NCBI RefSeq assembly: GCF_003390325.1
Contig: NZ_QUOK01000001.1
Span: 310,001-374,000, forward strand
Source of the DNA: Rhodohalobacter sp. SW132
GTDB lineage: Bacteria; Bacteroidota; Rhodothermia; Balneolales; Balneolaceae
Direction: 5' to 3'
Length of the DNA stretch: 64,000 nucleotides
Shown here: positions 45,846 through 55,174 of the stretch, in pieces
Position numbering within the stretch: position 1 is the stretch's first letter
Layout of the letters: each line of letters begins with the position of its first letter
Notes under the pieces: model-generated
The model's input: the letters and a program-made list of their open reading frames with translations, nothing else
Told to the model about the DNA's origin: nothing
Databases searched by the model: none
Translations under genes and position numbers: made by a program

Positions 45846-47000
45846 TTACATCACTATTAATTTTCCGCGCATAGCGCCGGCCTGTTCAACTGCCTGAAAA
45901 ATGGAGATGATATCCCTTGGGCTGAGGCCGAGTGAGTTCAGCGCGCCGGATAGTTCCTGAACGGTTGTATTCGGTTCAAGCAGAAGTGTCTGCGCCGACT
46001 CCTCACTAATTCCAACTTCCGGTACGGGAACCGCGATGGTTTCACCGCCGGCAAACGGCTGGGGCTGGCTCACGAAGGGCGTTACCTGCGTGCGCACCTG
46101 GATGTTTCCGTGAGCGATCATCACATCATCAATTACAATTTTTCCGCCGGCAACAATGGTTCCCGTTCGTTCATTTATCACCACACGGGCAGGCGTATCC
46201 ACCTGGATCTCTTGTTCCAGCACGATGCTTGTAAAAATGTTCATATTGCCTCTGTCCCGAAAAGCTTCCGGCCACTCCACCCGAACCAGGCCGGCGTGGT
46301 GCACGTAGGCCAGGTCTTCATCGAATGTTTCGTTAATGGTCTCCACAATACGGCGTGCATTGGTGTAATTCGGGTCACGCAGCACAAGCCCCAGAGGCTG
46401 GTCCGTATCGTGAATATGTTCGTTATTTCCCTCTACAAGTCCTCCGCCCGGAATGGTTGCCGTGAGCGTCTGATTTCTGGACACCCTGGCGCCGGGAATT
46501 TCTGCTGTAATTCCGCCAACAATAAGAGCCCCCTGCGCTTTGGCAAAAACCTCATCGTTACTGGGATCAAAAAGCGGAGTCTGCAAAAGCACACCGCCCT
46601 GAAGACTGCTGGCATCACCCAATGATGAAACGGTTACATTAATTTCACTTCCCGGTGCGTGGTAAGGCCCCACTGATGCGGTAACCATTACCGCCGCCAC
46701 ATTTCGGGTTCGAAGCCGGTCGGAATCTACATTGATTCCAAAATTCTCAAGCATGTTTGCGATCGACTGCACGGTAAACACGGCACCCCGGCTGCTAATG
46801 GTTCTATCACCGGTCCGGTCGAGGCCTGTAACCAGTCCATAACCAATCAGCTCTTTACGCTGTGCGTGCTGAATTTCTACAAGATCTGTAAGTGGTGTTG
46901 TCTGCGCAATCAACTCTTCTGCGGTCAATAGAAAAGAAAGCATCACAAGAAGGAATGCGGCGCCACGGCCAGAGATGAATGTTCGATTATTACGTTTCAT
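45846..47000 (-). CDS. flgI: Flagellar P-ring protein FlgI
   Basis: A 384-residue periplasmic protein with a signal peptide (about 1-33, LLTAEELIAQTTP). Canonical FlgI motifs are seen: RKELIGYGLVTGLDRTGD, MLENFGINVDSDRLRTRNVA, GSEINVTVSSLGDASSLQGG and NERTGTIVAGG, with a C-terminal LNSLGLSPRDIISIFQAVEQ. FlgI forms the bushing in the peptidoglycan layer. Together with FlgH and FlgA it shows a diderm envelope. Length is normal. Confidence 0.96.
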   Translation of the reverse strand: MKRNNRTFISGRGAAFLLVMLSFLLTAEELIAQTTPLTDLVEIQHAQRKELIGYGLVTGLDRTGDRTISSRGAVFTVQSIANMLENFGINVDSDRLRTRNVAAVMVTASVGPYHAPGSEINVTVSSLGDASSLQGGVLLQTPLFDPSNDEVFAKAQGALIVGGITAEIPGARVSRNQTLTATIPGGGLVEGNNEHIHDTDQPLGLVLRDPNYTNARRIVETINETFDEDLAYVHHAGLVRVEWPEAFRDRGNMNIFTSIVLEQEIQVDTPARVVINERTGTIVAGGKIVIDDVMIAHGNIQVRTQVTPFVSQPQPFAGGETIAVPVPEVGISEESAQTLLLEPNTTVQELSGALNSLGLSPRDIISIFQAVEQAGAMRGKLIVM

Positions 47001-47020
47001 GCGTATCTATTTCCGATTGA

Positions 47021-47641
47021 TTAGTTCAATATGATGGCTGCGCCGAGTGCTACACCTACTCCGCCGAGCACAACCCGGCGAATCAGTCCGCGGCGTTTGG
47101 TGAGTGACTTCACTGCCCCTTCCTGCTGATAGCTGATATTGGCATTGGCCACCCGGTATGAAAGCACACGGTTCTGGCTGTCCACATCCCGGGAACGCAC
47201 GGTACCGGTCAGATTCATTTCGTGGGTCTCGCCGTTAATTTTGGTGATTCTTGTTCCCTCCACGATCAAATCGCCGCTGGGTGTGATTTCAACAATCTGA
47301 ACACTCATCAAACCTTCGAGCAGCTGACGCTGACTGGACAGATTTCTCTCATCCGATCCGTAGTTCACGCGGGCGTCTGATCCAAAGGTGGGTTCAAACG
47401 GAATAAAATTACCGGAAACTGACCCTGAGGCACTGCCATTTGCGTTGGAAGAAGTCCTGGCATCAGCGGTGGAGCTTCCCGAAATATTTTCTGTTAAAAT
47501 GATGGTGATGATATCGCCCACCTGTCCCGCTTTCACATCGCTGAAAAGAGAATGTTGCGCCATTGCTGCGGGCGCTGAAAGAAGTAAAGCGGTGAAGATC
47601 ACCGCGGTGAACATCGTTACTTTTACTGAGTTCTTATCCAT
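47021..47641 (-). CDS. flgH: Flagellar L-ring protein FlgH, atypical (no lipobox)
   Basis: A 206-residue L-ring protein. The core is conserved: SLFSDVKAGQVGDIITIILT, a SSNANGSASGSVSG spacer, LMSVQIVEITPSGDLIVEG and GTVRSRDVDSQNRVLSY. Typical FlgH is a lipoprotein anchored by an N-terminal cysteine. Here the signal peptide ends AAMAQHS with no cysteine, which predicts signal peptidase I cleavage. The C-terminus instead carries a hydrophobic stretch (VVLGGVGVALGAAIILN) that could be the membrane contact. The start overlaps the end of flgA by 19 bp. Confidence 0.92.
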   Translation of the reverse strand: MDKNSVKVTMFTAVIFTALLLSAPAAMAQHSLFSDVKAGQVGDIITIILTENISGSSTADARTSSNANGSASGSVSGNFIPFEPTFGSDARVNYGSDERNLSSQRQLLEGLMSVQIVEITPSGDLIVEGTRITKINGETHEMNLTGTVRSRDVDSQNRVLSYRVANANISYQQEGAVKSLTKRRGLIRRVVLGGVGVALGAAIILN

Positions 47642-48378
47642 AATGCTATCCCCGGGCCGCTAACTCTGCCCACGTATCGTTTTCGTGTATCTTTATTGTA
47701 AATGATAATCTCTTCATCCTGAGCCCCGCTTTGACGGGCTTCTGCTTCCATCTCAATTCTCACTCCGTTCTGCTCAAAAATCAGCCGGATGACGTCGCCC
47801 GCCTCAACAAGGTATTCACTGGTGATATCGGCGTAGCGCACGGGCTGGCCGTTTGCGAGTGTCCTGCGAACGGTTTTGCCGTCCAGATCGTGAACTGAAT
47901 CCACAAGCTGCCCGCGGTCGTTCGGGACATTCACCCATCGCATATCGAGGTCGTTTTCTGCGATCCTTTCACCGCCCGGAATTCGGCGGTTTGCCACCGG
48001 GAGTTTTCGTTCGGTGTCGACAAGAAGCTGGATCTGTGCTGATCGCAACTGGTTACGGTCCATATATGAAACCGTGAAATTTGTGTATCGCTCAATGCCG
48101 CCTTCGGGAGTAACCGACCGGATCTGGCCGCCATCAACCCGCTGCAGGCTTCCCGGAATCCATCTCGGCGAGAGACTGAAACGGTACCGCTCCATGTCGT
48201 ATATCTCTTCGATCGACCGGAGCGCTTTTTCAACAATCACATCCTGAGAATCAGATATTCCAGCCTTATCCGGGCTCAATATAGCAAGGGCGGAATGTTG
48301 TGAATAGTTCACCTCCGTTCCGTCTTGAACTGTTTGATAAACCGGCATCAGGCTAAATAGAATCATCAGGAGAATCAC
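47623..48378 (-). CDS. flgA: Flagellar P-ring assembly chaperone FlgA
   Basis: A 251-residue periplasmic protein with an N-terminal hydrophobic signal (MILLMILFSLMPV). The C-terminal SAF/ChapFlgA domain is clear: NRRIPGGERIAENDLDMRWV, DGKTVRRTLANGQPVRYADI, LVEAGDVIRLIFEQNGVRI and YNKDTRKRYVGRVSGPG. FlgA assists FlgI assembly into the P ring. It lies between flgG (7 bp upstream) and flgH (19-bp overlap). Confidence 0.9.
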   Translation of the reverse strand: MILLMILFSLMPVYQTVQDGTEVNYSQHSALAILSPDKAGISDSQDVIVEKALRSIEEIYDMERYRFSLSPRWIPGSLQRVDGGQIRSVTPEGGIERYTNFTVSYMDRNQLRSAQIQLLVDTERKLPVANRRIPGGERIAENDLDMRWVNVPNDRGQLVDSVHDLDGKTVRRTLANGQPVRYADITSEYLVEAGDVIRLIFEQNGVRIEMEAEARQSGAQDEEIIIYNKDTRKRYVGRVSGPGIALWIRTQ

Positions 48379-48385
48379 GGTGCGA

Positions 48386-49180
48386 TTATCGTTTGATCTG
48401 GTTTGTCATTGACATCATATCTTCGGCGGTTTGAACCATTTTTGAGTTGGTTTCATATGCCCGCTGAGCTTCAATCAGCCGAACCATTTCGTTCACAATG
48501 TCTACGTTCGACTGCTCCAGGAATCCCTGGCGAATCACGCCAAAACTCTCCATTCCGGGGTTTCCGTAAAACGGCATTCCCGATGCTTCGGTCTCGGCAA
48601 AAAGGTTATCACCGCGAGCTTCGAGGCCGCCCGGGTTCACAAATTTTGCCAGTTCAATCTGCCCCAACTCAATCACAGCGCCATCTCCGGCCATCTGTGC
48701 CGTTACAATACCGTCCTGTGAAATTTCTACAGCGATGGCATCCTGTGGAATTTCAATCTGATCTGCCAGCGGGAGTCCGGAATTGTTCACCATCATGCCG
48801 GTAGAATCGCGGTTGAAATTTCCATCACGCGTGTAGGCCATTGAACCGTCGGGCATCTCCACCTGGAAAAATCCGGATCCGCTAAGTGCAAGATCAAGCG
48901 CGTTACCGGTTTCCGTAACGGAACCCTGCATAAAGTTTCTGATCGTTGCTACTGCGCGTGAACCGTGGCCGATCTGCAGCTGAGGGCCATCATTCGAGAC
49001 CCGGTTTGCTGAAGATCCGTGCTTTGATGAAGCTACGTTTTCGTAAAACAGATCCTGAAACGCAACGGTTGTTCGCTTATACCCCGTGGTGCCAACGTTG
49101 GCCAGGTTATTCGCGATGTTGTCTACCGATTTTTGCTGGGCACTCATTCCAAGTGCACCTGTTGTTAGTGCTCTAAACAT
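48386..49180 (-). CDS. flgG: Flagellar distal rod protein FlgG
   Basis: A 264-residue rod protein with the full FlgG pattern: ALTTGALGMSAQQKSVDNIA and NNLANVGTTGYKRT at the N-terminus, FFQVEMPDGSMAYTRDGNF near residue 100, GDNLFAETEASG near 195, and the C-terminal LEQSNVDIVNEMVRLIEAQR with YETNSKMVQTAEDMM. FlgG forms the distal rod that passes through the L and P rings. Length is normal (about 260). It follows flgF by 23 bp. Confidence 0.96.
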   Translation of the reverse strand: MFRALTTGALGMSAQQKSVDNIANNLANVGTTGYKRTTVAFQDLFYENVASSKHGSSANRVSNDGPQLQIGHGSRAVATIRNFMQGSVTETGNALDLALSGSGFFQVEMPDGSMAYTRDGNFNRDSTGMMVNNSGLPLADQIEIPQDAIAVEISQDGIVTAQMAGDGAVIELGQIELAKFVNPGGLEARGDNLFAETEASGMPFYGNPGMESFGVIRQGFLEQSNVDIVNEMVRLIEAQRAYETNSKMVQTAEDMMSMTNQIKR

Positions 49181-49203
49181 ATGTTACCTGTCTGTTTTAG
49201 TGA

Positions 49204-49944
49204 TTAAAATCTTCCGAGTGTGGTTGTCGCCTGTGCAAGTGTTTCGTCTGTGGTTCGCATGGCGCGCTGCTGGGCTTCGAACATTTGTGAATTTTTCATC
49301 ATGTCAACCATTTCGCTCAGCGGCTCCACATTCCCTTTCTCGTAAAAACCCTGCATGACGTTGCTGTTTCCCGATACTTCTACAAGAGAATTTGGCGGAG
49401 CTGAAAAGTAGTTGCCACCCTTACGCTCCAGATTAGACGGATCGTTTACATCCACAATTCTGAGTTTGTCATACACTTCGTCGTTCAGACGAATGGTGCC
49501 GTCTTTCGCTACTTCCAGCTTTGCGCCGCCATCATCACGGCCGATCGCCTGGAAATATTCCGGAATATGGACTGCTCCTCCCGAACCGATTACATTTGCT
49601 CCCTGGCTGTTTCTCAGGTAGCCGTCTGAATCAATATGGAATCGCCCGTCACGGGTCAGAAAGGTTTGTCCGTCTTCCTGGACGGCAAAAAAGCCGCTGC
49701 CATCAATTCCAAAATCGAACGCATTTCCTGTTGGCTCGAGAACGCCCTGCTGCAGGTTAATCTGCTGCATAGGCACGGGTTTTGTAACCTGACGGCCATC
49801 TACCTGTTCGGTGATGAGCCGGTGAAACATCTTACTCCCTTTATATCCGGGTGTATTGATGTTGGCAAGGTTATCCGCAGTGTTATCCTGTGCTCTTGTG
49901 AGCATCTGCATAGCCTGCATCTGAGCCTGAAATCTGTCGATCAT
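49204..49944 (-). CDS. flgF: Flagellar proximal rod protein FlgF
   Basis: A 246-residue rod protein, paralogous to FlgG: AMQMLTRAQDNTADNLANIN and TPGYKGSKMF at the start, FFAVQEDGQTFLTRDGRFHI near residue 88, and FYEKGNVEPLSEMVDMMKNS at the C-terminus. It is the first gene of the leftward flgF-G-A-H-I-J-N-K-L operon, behind a sigma-54-like site. The FlgF/FlgG distinction follows from gene order and from the shorter length. Confidence 0.9.
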   Translation of the reverse strand: MIDRFQAQMQAMQMLTRAQDNTADNLANINTPGYKGSKMFHRLITEQVDGRQVTKPVPMQQINLQQGVLEPTGNAFDFGIDGSGFFAVQEDGQTFLTRDGRFHIDSDGYLRNSQGANVIGSGGAVHIPEYFQAIGRDDGGAKLEVAKDGTIRLNDEVYDKLRIVDVNDPSNLERKGGNYFSAPPNSLVEVSGNSNVMQGFYEKGNVEPLSEMVDMMKNSQMFEAQQRAMRTTDETLAQATTTLGRF

Positions 49945-50035
49945 TATGCTATCTTTTTATATGGGTCTTATTTATTTGCCGTCTGATGCACTCCGCTTTT
50001 GAGCAGGCGCATCAGGATGATACACGGGGTTACTC

Positions 50036-50051
50036 ATCAAATTCTGTGCCA
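50036..50051 (-). promoter_or_regulatory. Sigma-54-like -24/-12 site before flgF
   Basis: On the minus strand TGGCAC-AGAAT-TTGAT. The -24 box is a perfect match and the GG-N10-G spacing is right; the -12 doublet is GA instead of GC. It would start transcription about 80 nt before the flgF ATG. Confidence 0.45.
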
Positions 50052-50352
50052 CGAGCTGTATCCCGGCTCATCTCCCAAATCCCAGTTGCACAGAAAACAG
50101 GCTTCATCAGTATTGAATCACGATTATCACGCCTATAAACTTTTTATGATTCATGGTTTGTGCGCAGATTACTGTCGCATACTGAATCTGCTTCAACTTT
50201 CCGCGGATGCAGAAACTTTTTCCTGATTTGCGGAAAGAGCGGACCTGACGGCTCGTAATACCTGATGGAAATCTTTTCCTCCCGATGGATGATTTATCCC
50301 GCTCCGGCACCCATCGCACCTCTCCTGGAGCCTGCTGCGCGGCGTTCATCTG

Positions 50353-50368
50353 TGGTACTGTATTTGAA
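50353..50368 (+). promoter_or_regulatory. Sigma-54-like -24/-12 site before flhB
   Basis: TGGTAC-TGTAT-TTGAA on the plus strand. Spacing fits; the -12 doublet is GA, the same deviation as in the flgF site. The leader would be about 20 nt to the flhB ATG at 50402. Confidence 0.35.
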
Positions 50369-50401
50369 AGGAGTACGTGCAGATGATCCATTTGAATAGT
50401 T

Positions 50402-51478
50402 ATGTCTGACCAGAAAAGCGACCAGGAAAAAACCGAGGAACCCACGCAGCGCAAGCTTGAAAAAGCTCGCGAAGAGGGGAATGTTAGCGTAAGCAAGGAG
50501 GTATCCTCCGTGATGCTGATGGTAGTTTCTATTATGGTTTTTGTGGGATCCGGCGGGTTTATGTACGGAAAGCTGGAGCAGCTCTTCGAAACTTTTTTAA
50601 TCAACTCCGGCACTGCGCTTGAAAATGAAGAGCACGCCATGGAGTACCTCGAACAGGCGATGTGGCTCGGTTTTGAGATGATGGCCCCGGTCCTGGTTGT
50701 ACTTATGGCAACCGCCCTTATTGTAAACGTGGCCCAGACCGGTGCTGCATTCAGCACAAAGGCAATCCAGCCGAAAGCGAGCAAGATCAACCCGGTAAAC
50801 GGAATCAAAAAAATCTTCTCGATGAAGGGCGCCGTAGAGCTGGTCAAGGGATTTTTAAAGCTCTTCATCGTTTGCATCGTGGTTTATTATACGGTACGAA
50901 ATGACATCAATCATTTCCTCTCATTTGTGACCAAACCGATGAGTTACAGCATTGCCGAATCGGGAACGTATGTGCTGATGTTTGTGGGGCGGATCCTGGC
51001 GGCGCTCTTTATCCTGTCTATCGCAGATGCCGTCTACCAGCGGTTTCAGCACAGAAAAGATCTGCGGATGACCAAGCAGGAAGTGAAAGATGAGTACAAG
51101 CAGACGGAGGGAGATCCGCACGTAAAAAGTCAGCGGAAAAAAATGGGGATGTCGTTCAGGCAGCGAAAACGGCTCGACCACGCCGTACTCAACTCCGATG
51201 TTGTGGTCACAAACCCTACTCACTTTGCCGTAGCCCTGAGATACGACCCGGATAATAGCGACGCTCCCGTGGTGATGGTGAAAGGGCAGCGGCTGAAAGC
51301 TCTGCGAATTAAAGAGCTCGCAAAACATTATGGCATACCAATTGTAGAGAACAAGCCGGTGGCACAGGCGCTTTTTGCCACCGCCGAGGAAGATGAGTAC
51401 ATCCCGGCAGATCTTTATAAAGCTGTAGCTGAAATTCTCGGCTACGTCTACAAACTGAAGAATAAATCAAAAGTATAA
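50402..51478 (+). CDS. flhB: Flagellar export switch protein FlhB
   Basis: A 358-residue export-gate component. The N-terminal cytosolic start is DQEKTEEPTQRKLEKAREEG; four membrane segments lie between about 35 and 215; the cytoplasmic domain has the autocleavage motif Asn271-Pro-Thr-His274 (VTNPTHFAVAL). Cleavage there switches export from rod/hook to filament substrates. It is the first gene of the rightward flhB-flhA-flhF-flhG-orf-fliA operon. Confidence 0.96.
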   Translation: MSDQKSDQEKTEEPTQRKLEKAREEGNVSVSKEVSSVMLMVVSIMVFVGSGGFMYGKLEQLFETFLINSGTALENEEHAMEYLEQAMWLGFEMMAPVLVVLMATALIVNVAQTGAAFSTKAIQPKASKINPVNGIKKIFSMKGAVELVKGFLKLFIVCIVVYYTVRNDINHFLSFVTKPMSYSIAESGTYVLMFVGRILAALFILSIADAVYQRFQHRKDLRMTKQEVKDEYKQTEGDPHVKSQRKKMGMSFRQRKRLDHAVLNSDVVVTNPTHFAVALRYDPDNSDAPVVMVKGQRLKALRIKELAKHYGIPIVENKPVAQALFATAEEDEYIPADLYKAVAEILGYVYKLKNKSKV

Positions 51479-51487
51479 CATCAGCTG

Positions 51488-53605
51488 ATGGCAGGTACAG
51501 GTAAAGGATTTAGTTTTGACACAATGAAGGGGATGTTTTTTCAGACGGATGTTCTGATTTCCTCAAGCATCATCATGATTCTGATGATCATGATTGTCCC
51601 CTTCCCGGCATCGCTGATGGACTTTTTCCTGGCACTGAGTATATCGCTCTCGCTGATTGTCCTCCTCGTTGCCTTCTACACGCTGAAACCGCTCCAGTTT
51701 GCCGTATTCCCCGGTATGCTGCTGATCCTCACTCTGTTCAGGCTCTCCCTGAACGTGGGTACCACCCGCCTGATATTAAGTGAAGGCTATGCCGGGTCCG
51801 TTATTGAATCGTTTGGTGGTTTTATCGTAAGGGGAAATTTTATTATCGGGATCATTATGTTCTCGGTGCTGGTGATTATCAACTTTGTGGTGATTACCAA
51901 AGGTGCCACACGTATTGCAGAGGTGGCCGCACGATTTACACTCGATGCCATGCCGGGTAAACAGATGTCGATTGATGCCGATCTGAGCGCAGGACTGATT
52001 ACCGACCAGGAGGCGAAACAGCGCCGCGAAGAAATTTCACGTGAAGCGGACTTTTACGGGGCGATGGACGGTGCGAGTAAATTTGTTCGGGGGGATGTCA
52101 TTGCCGGCCTTCTCATCACATTTATCAATATTATAGGCGGCCTGATTATCGGGACCGCACAGCAGGGAATGGGCCTTGCCGAAGCGGCCGAACTTTACAC
52201 GCTGCTGACCATCGGCGACGGCCTGGTATCGCAAATCCCCGCCCTTCTGATCTCCACTGCTGCCGGTATCATTGTATCGCGGGCAGCATCTGAAGGAAAC
52301 CTTAGTGAAGAGATGACCGGACAGGTTCTTGGCAATCCAAAAACCGTAATGATCGGTGCCGTTTTTATCTTTTTGATTGGTGCTCTCCCCGGCCTCCCGC
52401 TGATTCCATTCTGGACGATCGGCTTCATCTTTGTTTTAATCGCATACACCAAGCACAAAACTGAGACAATTGAACAGATTGAATCGGATGAACAGCAGAT
52501 AAAACAGCTTAAAGGTGATGCCGAGGCGGAAGATAAAGTAGAAGATTACCTCCTGCTCGACACGCTGGAACTGGAAATCGGCTACAGCCTGATCCCGATG
52601 GTAGAGAAGGAACAGGGCGGCGATTTGCTGGAGCGGATGACATCACTCAGAAAGCAGCTTGCGGCCGAACTCGGCATTATCATCCCGTCTATTCGAATTC
52701 GCGACAACGTTCAGCTTGATGCCAACCACTACGTGATCAAAATGCGCGGAATCGTACAAGGCGAAGGTGAACTGCTGCCGGGCTACCATCTCACGCTGCT
52801 GCCGGCCGACTTTAAGCCCGATATCCAGGGAATTGAAACCAAAGACCCGACCTTCGGCATGGATGCCATCTGGATCAGCGGAAAAAATAAGTCACAAGCG
52901 GAAAAATATGGTCTTTCTGTGATTGAAGCAGGTGCGGTTATCACCACACATTTGATGGAAGTTCTGAAGAAAAATGCCCACAAACTGGTTGATCGCCAGA
53001 TGGTGCAGCGCCTGATTGACAATATTAAAGAGAATCATCCTGCACTTGTGGAAGAGCTGATTCCCGACGGATTAAAAATTGGCGACATCCAGAAGGTGCT
53101 CAAGCGGCTGCTGCGTGAGCGTGTTCCTGTAAAAGACCTGGTTACGATTCTTGAAACACTTGCTGATCACTGCCAGAAGACCAACAACACCGATGTACTG
53201 AACGAGTATTGCCGTGCAGCCCTCGCAGAAACGATTACGCGTCAGTTTGCTACCGATAGTAATGAAGTGGTGGTTGTGATGGTAGATTCAAACCTTGAAT
53301 CCCACCTGATCGGCCAGGCACAGCAGGGAAGCCTCAATTCCAATACGCTGGGTCTTACACCCGATATGGTTGAGCTTCTTTATCAAAATGCGTCGAAGGT
53401 GTTCGACTCCATGATTCGCCAGGGATACGATCCCGTACTGCTCACATCACCGGTCCTCCGGTTCACCCTGTTCGAGTTTCTGGCACCAATTTTGCCAGAA
53501 TTGAATGTGTTGTCATACAATGACATCAGTTCTGATGTACAGTTTAAAACGTTTGACAGAATTAAGATTCAGCAAGCCGAAATTGAACAGCCTACACCCG
53601 CATGA
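51488..53605 (+). CDS. flhA: Flagellar export gate protein FlhA
   Basis: A 705-residue protein of the FHIPEP family. The N-terminal half has about eight membrane segments with the signature loop FRLSLNVGTTRLILSEGYAG near 80, the conserved RFTLDAMPGKQMSIDADLSA near 150-170 and RREEISREADFYGAMDGASK. The C-terminal half is the cytosolic nonameric ring with PDGLKIGDIQKVLKRLLRE and VPVKDLVTILETLADH. It couples proton motive force to export. Its stop overlaps the flhF start by 4 bp. Confidence 0.97.
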   Translation: MAGTGKGFSFDTMKGMFFQTDVLISSSIIMILMIMIVPFPASLMDFFLALSISLSLIVLLVAFYTLKPLQFAVFPGMLLILTLFRLSLNVGTTRLILSEGYAGSVIESFGGFIVRGNFIIGIIMFSVLVIINFVVITKGATRIAEVAARFTLDAMPGKQMSIDADLSAGLITDQEAKQRREEISREADFYGAMDGASKFVRGDVIAGLLITFINIIGGLIIGTAQQGMGLAEAAELYTLLTIGDGLVSQIPALLISTAAGIIVSRAASEGNLSEEMTGQVLGNPKTVMIGAVFIFLIGALPGLPLIPFWTIGFIFVLIAYTKHKTETIEQIESDEQQIKQLKGDAEAEDKVEDYLLLDTLELEIGYSLIPMVEKEQGGDLLERMTSLRKQLAAELGIIIPSIRIRDNVQLDANHYVIKMRGIVQGEGELLPGYHLTLLPADFKPDIQGIETKDPTFGMDAIWISGKNKSQAEKYGLSVIEAGAVITTHLMEVLKKNAHKLVDRQMVQRLIDNIKENHPALVEELIPDGLKIGDIQKVLKRLLRERVPVKDLVTILETLADHCQKTNNTDVLNEYCRAALAETITRQFATDSNEVVVVMVDSNLESHLIGQAQQGSLNSNTLGLTPDMVELLYQNASKVFDSMIRQGYDPVLLTSPVLRFTLFEFLAPILPELNVLSYNDISSDVQFKTFDRIKIQQAEIEQPTPA

Positions 53606-55167
53606 TACTTAAGAAATTCTTAGGGAAAACAATCGACGCCGCCAAGAAAAGCGCGCAGCTAATGTATGGAGATGACTTTGTGATTCTCGACAGCAATAGC
53701 GACGACAGTAAAGGCAATGCCGGAATTACGGTTGCTGTAGGCAAGAAAGAGAATGCGAATGAGGAGCAGAACCCGAACGACAGGCATCAATCTGCATCAC
53801 GTGAACAAAAACAGAACGGGAATGGTGTGAGCTTTGAACGAACCCTGGACCAGGCTGCCGAGTCTTCGGTCAGTAAAAACCTGGAAAATCTGCGGCGATA
53901 TGCGGAAAAAAATGCACCTCTGAATGGAAAAAATATCGGTTCGGATGAGGAAGATTCCGAATCCGAAAACCGATCAGAAAAAAAATCTGAAAAAACTGCG
54001 TTTACTCCGGGCGGATCAAAACCGGGCAAACTTCAGCAGAATGGGCAGGGCGTTTACAGCCGTGCGAATGTGAGATCATCTTTCTCACAAAACACACAGA
54101 ATAACAGAAGCGACGACAGCAGAAAAGAGATCCCGGAAACAGAAGAATCTTCTGCCCCCCGACAGACTTTTACCCCGACACCAGCGGCTGAATCACGGAA
54201 ACCTGAAGAAAACAGCCTGCTTTCGAAATTTGATAAGTCGGGCCCGAAAATCAACCGCACGACAAATACCTCTACCGTGCCGTCATCTAAACCGCGGCGT
54301 GAGGAGCGCGAGATTACCGCACTCCACAAACGGTTTGATAAACTGGAGGCCCTGCTCGATTCATCACTAATCAGTTCCAACCTGGATTACGCTTCGCATC
54401 CTGCGTTTCAGCAGCTGGTACAGACCGGGATCAGCACAAGCGTGGTTGCCGGCTGGTTCAGCGAGATCATCAAAGAGGGAATTGACCCCTATGATCAAAC
54501 CACCATTTTTATGTCAAAATTGTCTGGCATCATTCGCGAGGCAATCCGCTGTGAAACCGATCGCAAAACACAAAAGTACCTGCTCTTTGCCGGGCCATCC
54601 GGATCGGGGAAAACCCATTTAATCATGAAGCTGACCCAGCACCCCGATTTTATGAAGCAGAAGAAAATTGCGGTTGTATCGATGGCTCAGTCATCCCCCG
54701 ACATGCCGTATTACACTATCCTCGAGCCGTTTTGCCGGGATCATGACATTCCTTTTTACAGCGTAACCACCGGTGTTGACGTAACCGAAATGCAGGAAGA
54801 GTGGGAAGAATATGATCACATTTTGATCGACACTCCATCCATCAGCACGCAGCAGGAGAACTCCTTCAGGCGATACTGGAAAATGCGTCAGGTTTTCGCA
54901 TCGGTAAAACCGCTGGAAGTTCACTATGTGGTGAATGCATCACTCAACAAATTTTATTTCAAAGAGTCATCGGCCGTCAACCACCCGCTGCAGCCCGATT
55001 ATATCGCCATCACGCACCTGGACGAAGTTTCCCAGTGGGGACCCATCATTCCATTTATGAAAGAGATGGGGTGTCCGTCGCGGTATGTAAGCAATGGCGA
55101 AACGCTGCCTGACAGCCTGCACAGGTTCGACCCTACCTGGTTTGCTCAAAATGTGCTTAAAAACTGA
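53602..55167 (+). CDS. flhF: SRP-like GTPase FlhF, diverged GTP-binding motifs
   Basis: A 521-residue protein. Residues ~1-230 are a basic/acidic, low-complexity region rich in Ser, Asn, Glu and Lys; a helical N domain follows (DKLEALLDSSLISSNLD and on). The NG GTPase domain has G1 AGPSGSGKTH near 333. The G3 element is DTPS where FlhF/Ffh have DTAG, and G4 is THLDE where TKLDE is usual. FlhF sets the position and number of polar flagella with FlhG. The altered G3/G4 residues may lower GTP hydrolysis or change specificity. Position between flhA and flhG is diagnostic. Confidence 0.88.
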   Translation: MILKKFLGKTIDAAKKSAQLMYGDDFVILDSNSDDSKGNAGITVAVGKKENANEEQNPNDRHQSASREQKQNGNGVSFERTLDQAAESSVSKNLENLRRYAEKNAPLNGKNIGSDEEDSESENRSEKKSEKTAFTPGGSKPGKLQQNGQGVYSRANVRSSFSQNTQNNRSDDSRKEIPETEESSAPRQTFTPTPAAESRKPEENSLLSKFDKSGPKINRTTNTSTVPSSKPRREEREITALHKRFDKLEALLDSSLISSNLDYASHPAFQQLVQTGISTSVVAGWFSEIIKEGIDPYDQTTIFMSKLSGIIREAIRCETDRKTQKYLLFAGPSGSGKTHLIMKLTQHPDFMKQKKIAVVSMAQSSPDMPYYTILEPFCRDHDIPFYSVTTGVDVTEMQEEWEEYDHILIDTPSISTQQENSFRRYWKMRQVFASVKPLEVHYVVNASLNKFYFKESSAVNHPLQPDYIAITHLDEVSQWGPIIPFMKEMGCPSRYVSNGETLPDSLHRFDPTWFAQNVLKN

Positions 55168-55174
55168 TATCCAT

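Larger units (their letters stand above)
49945..50401. other. 457-bp divergent spacer between flgF and flhB
   Basis: No gene is supported here. It holds two oppositely oriented sigma-54-like sites (50036-50051 leftward, 50353-50368 rightward), so the spacer is probably the shared control region of the flgF and flhB operons. Confidence 0.55.

Noticed and set aside
50107-50877. Leftward 256-codon frame overlapping flhB
   Set aside because: Most of it is antisense to the clearly conserved flhB N-terminus, and it has no recognisable features.
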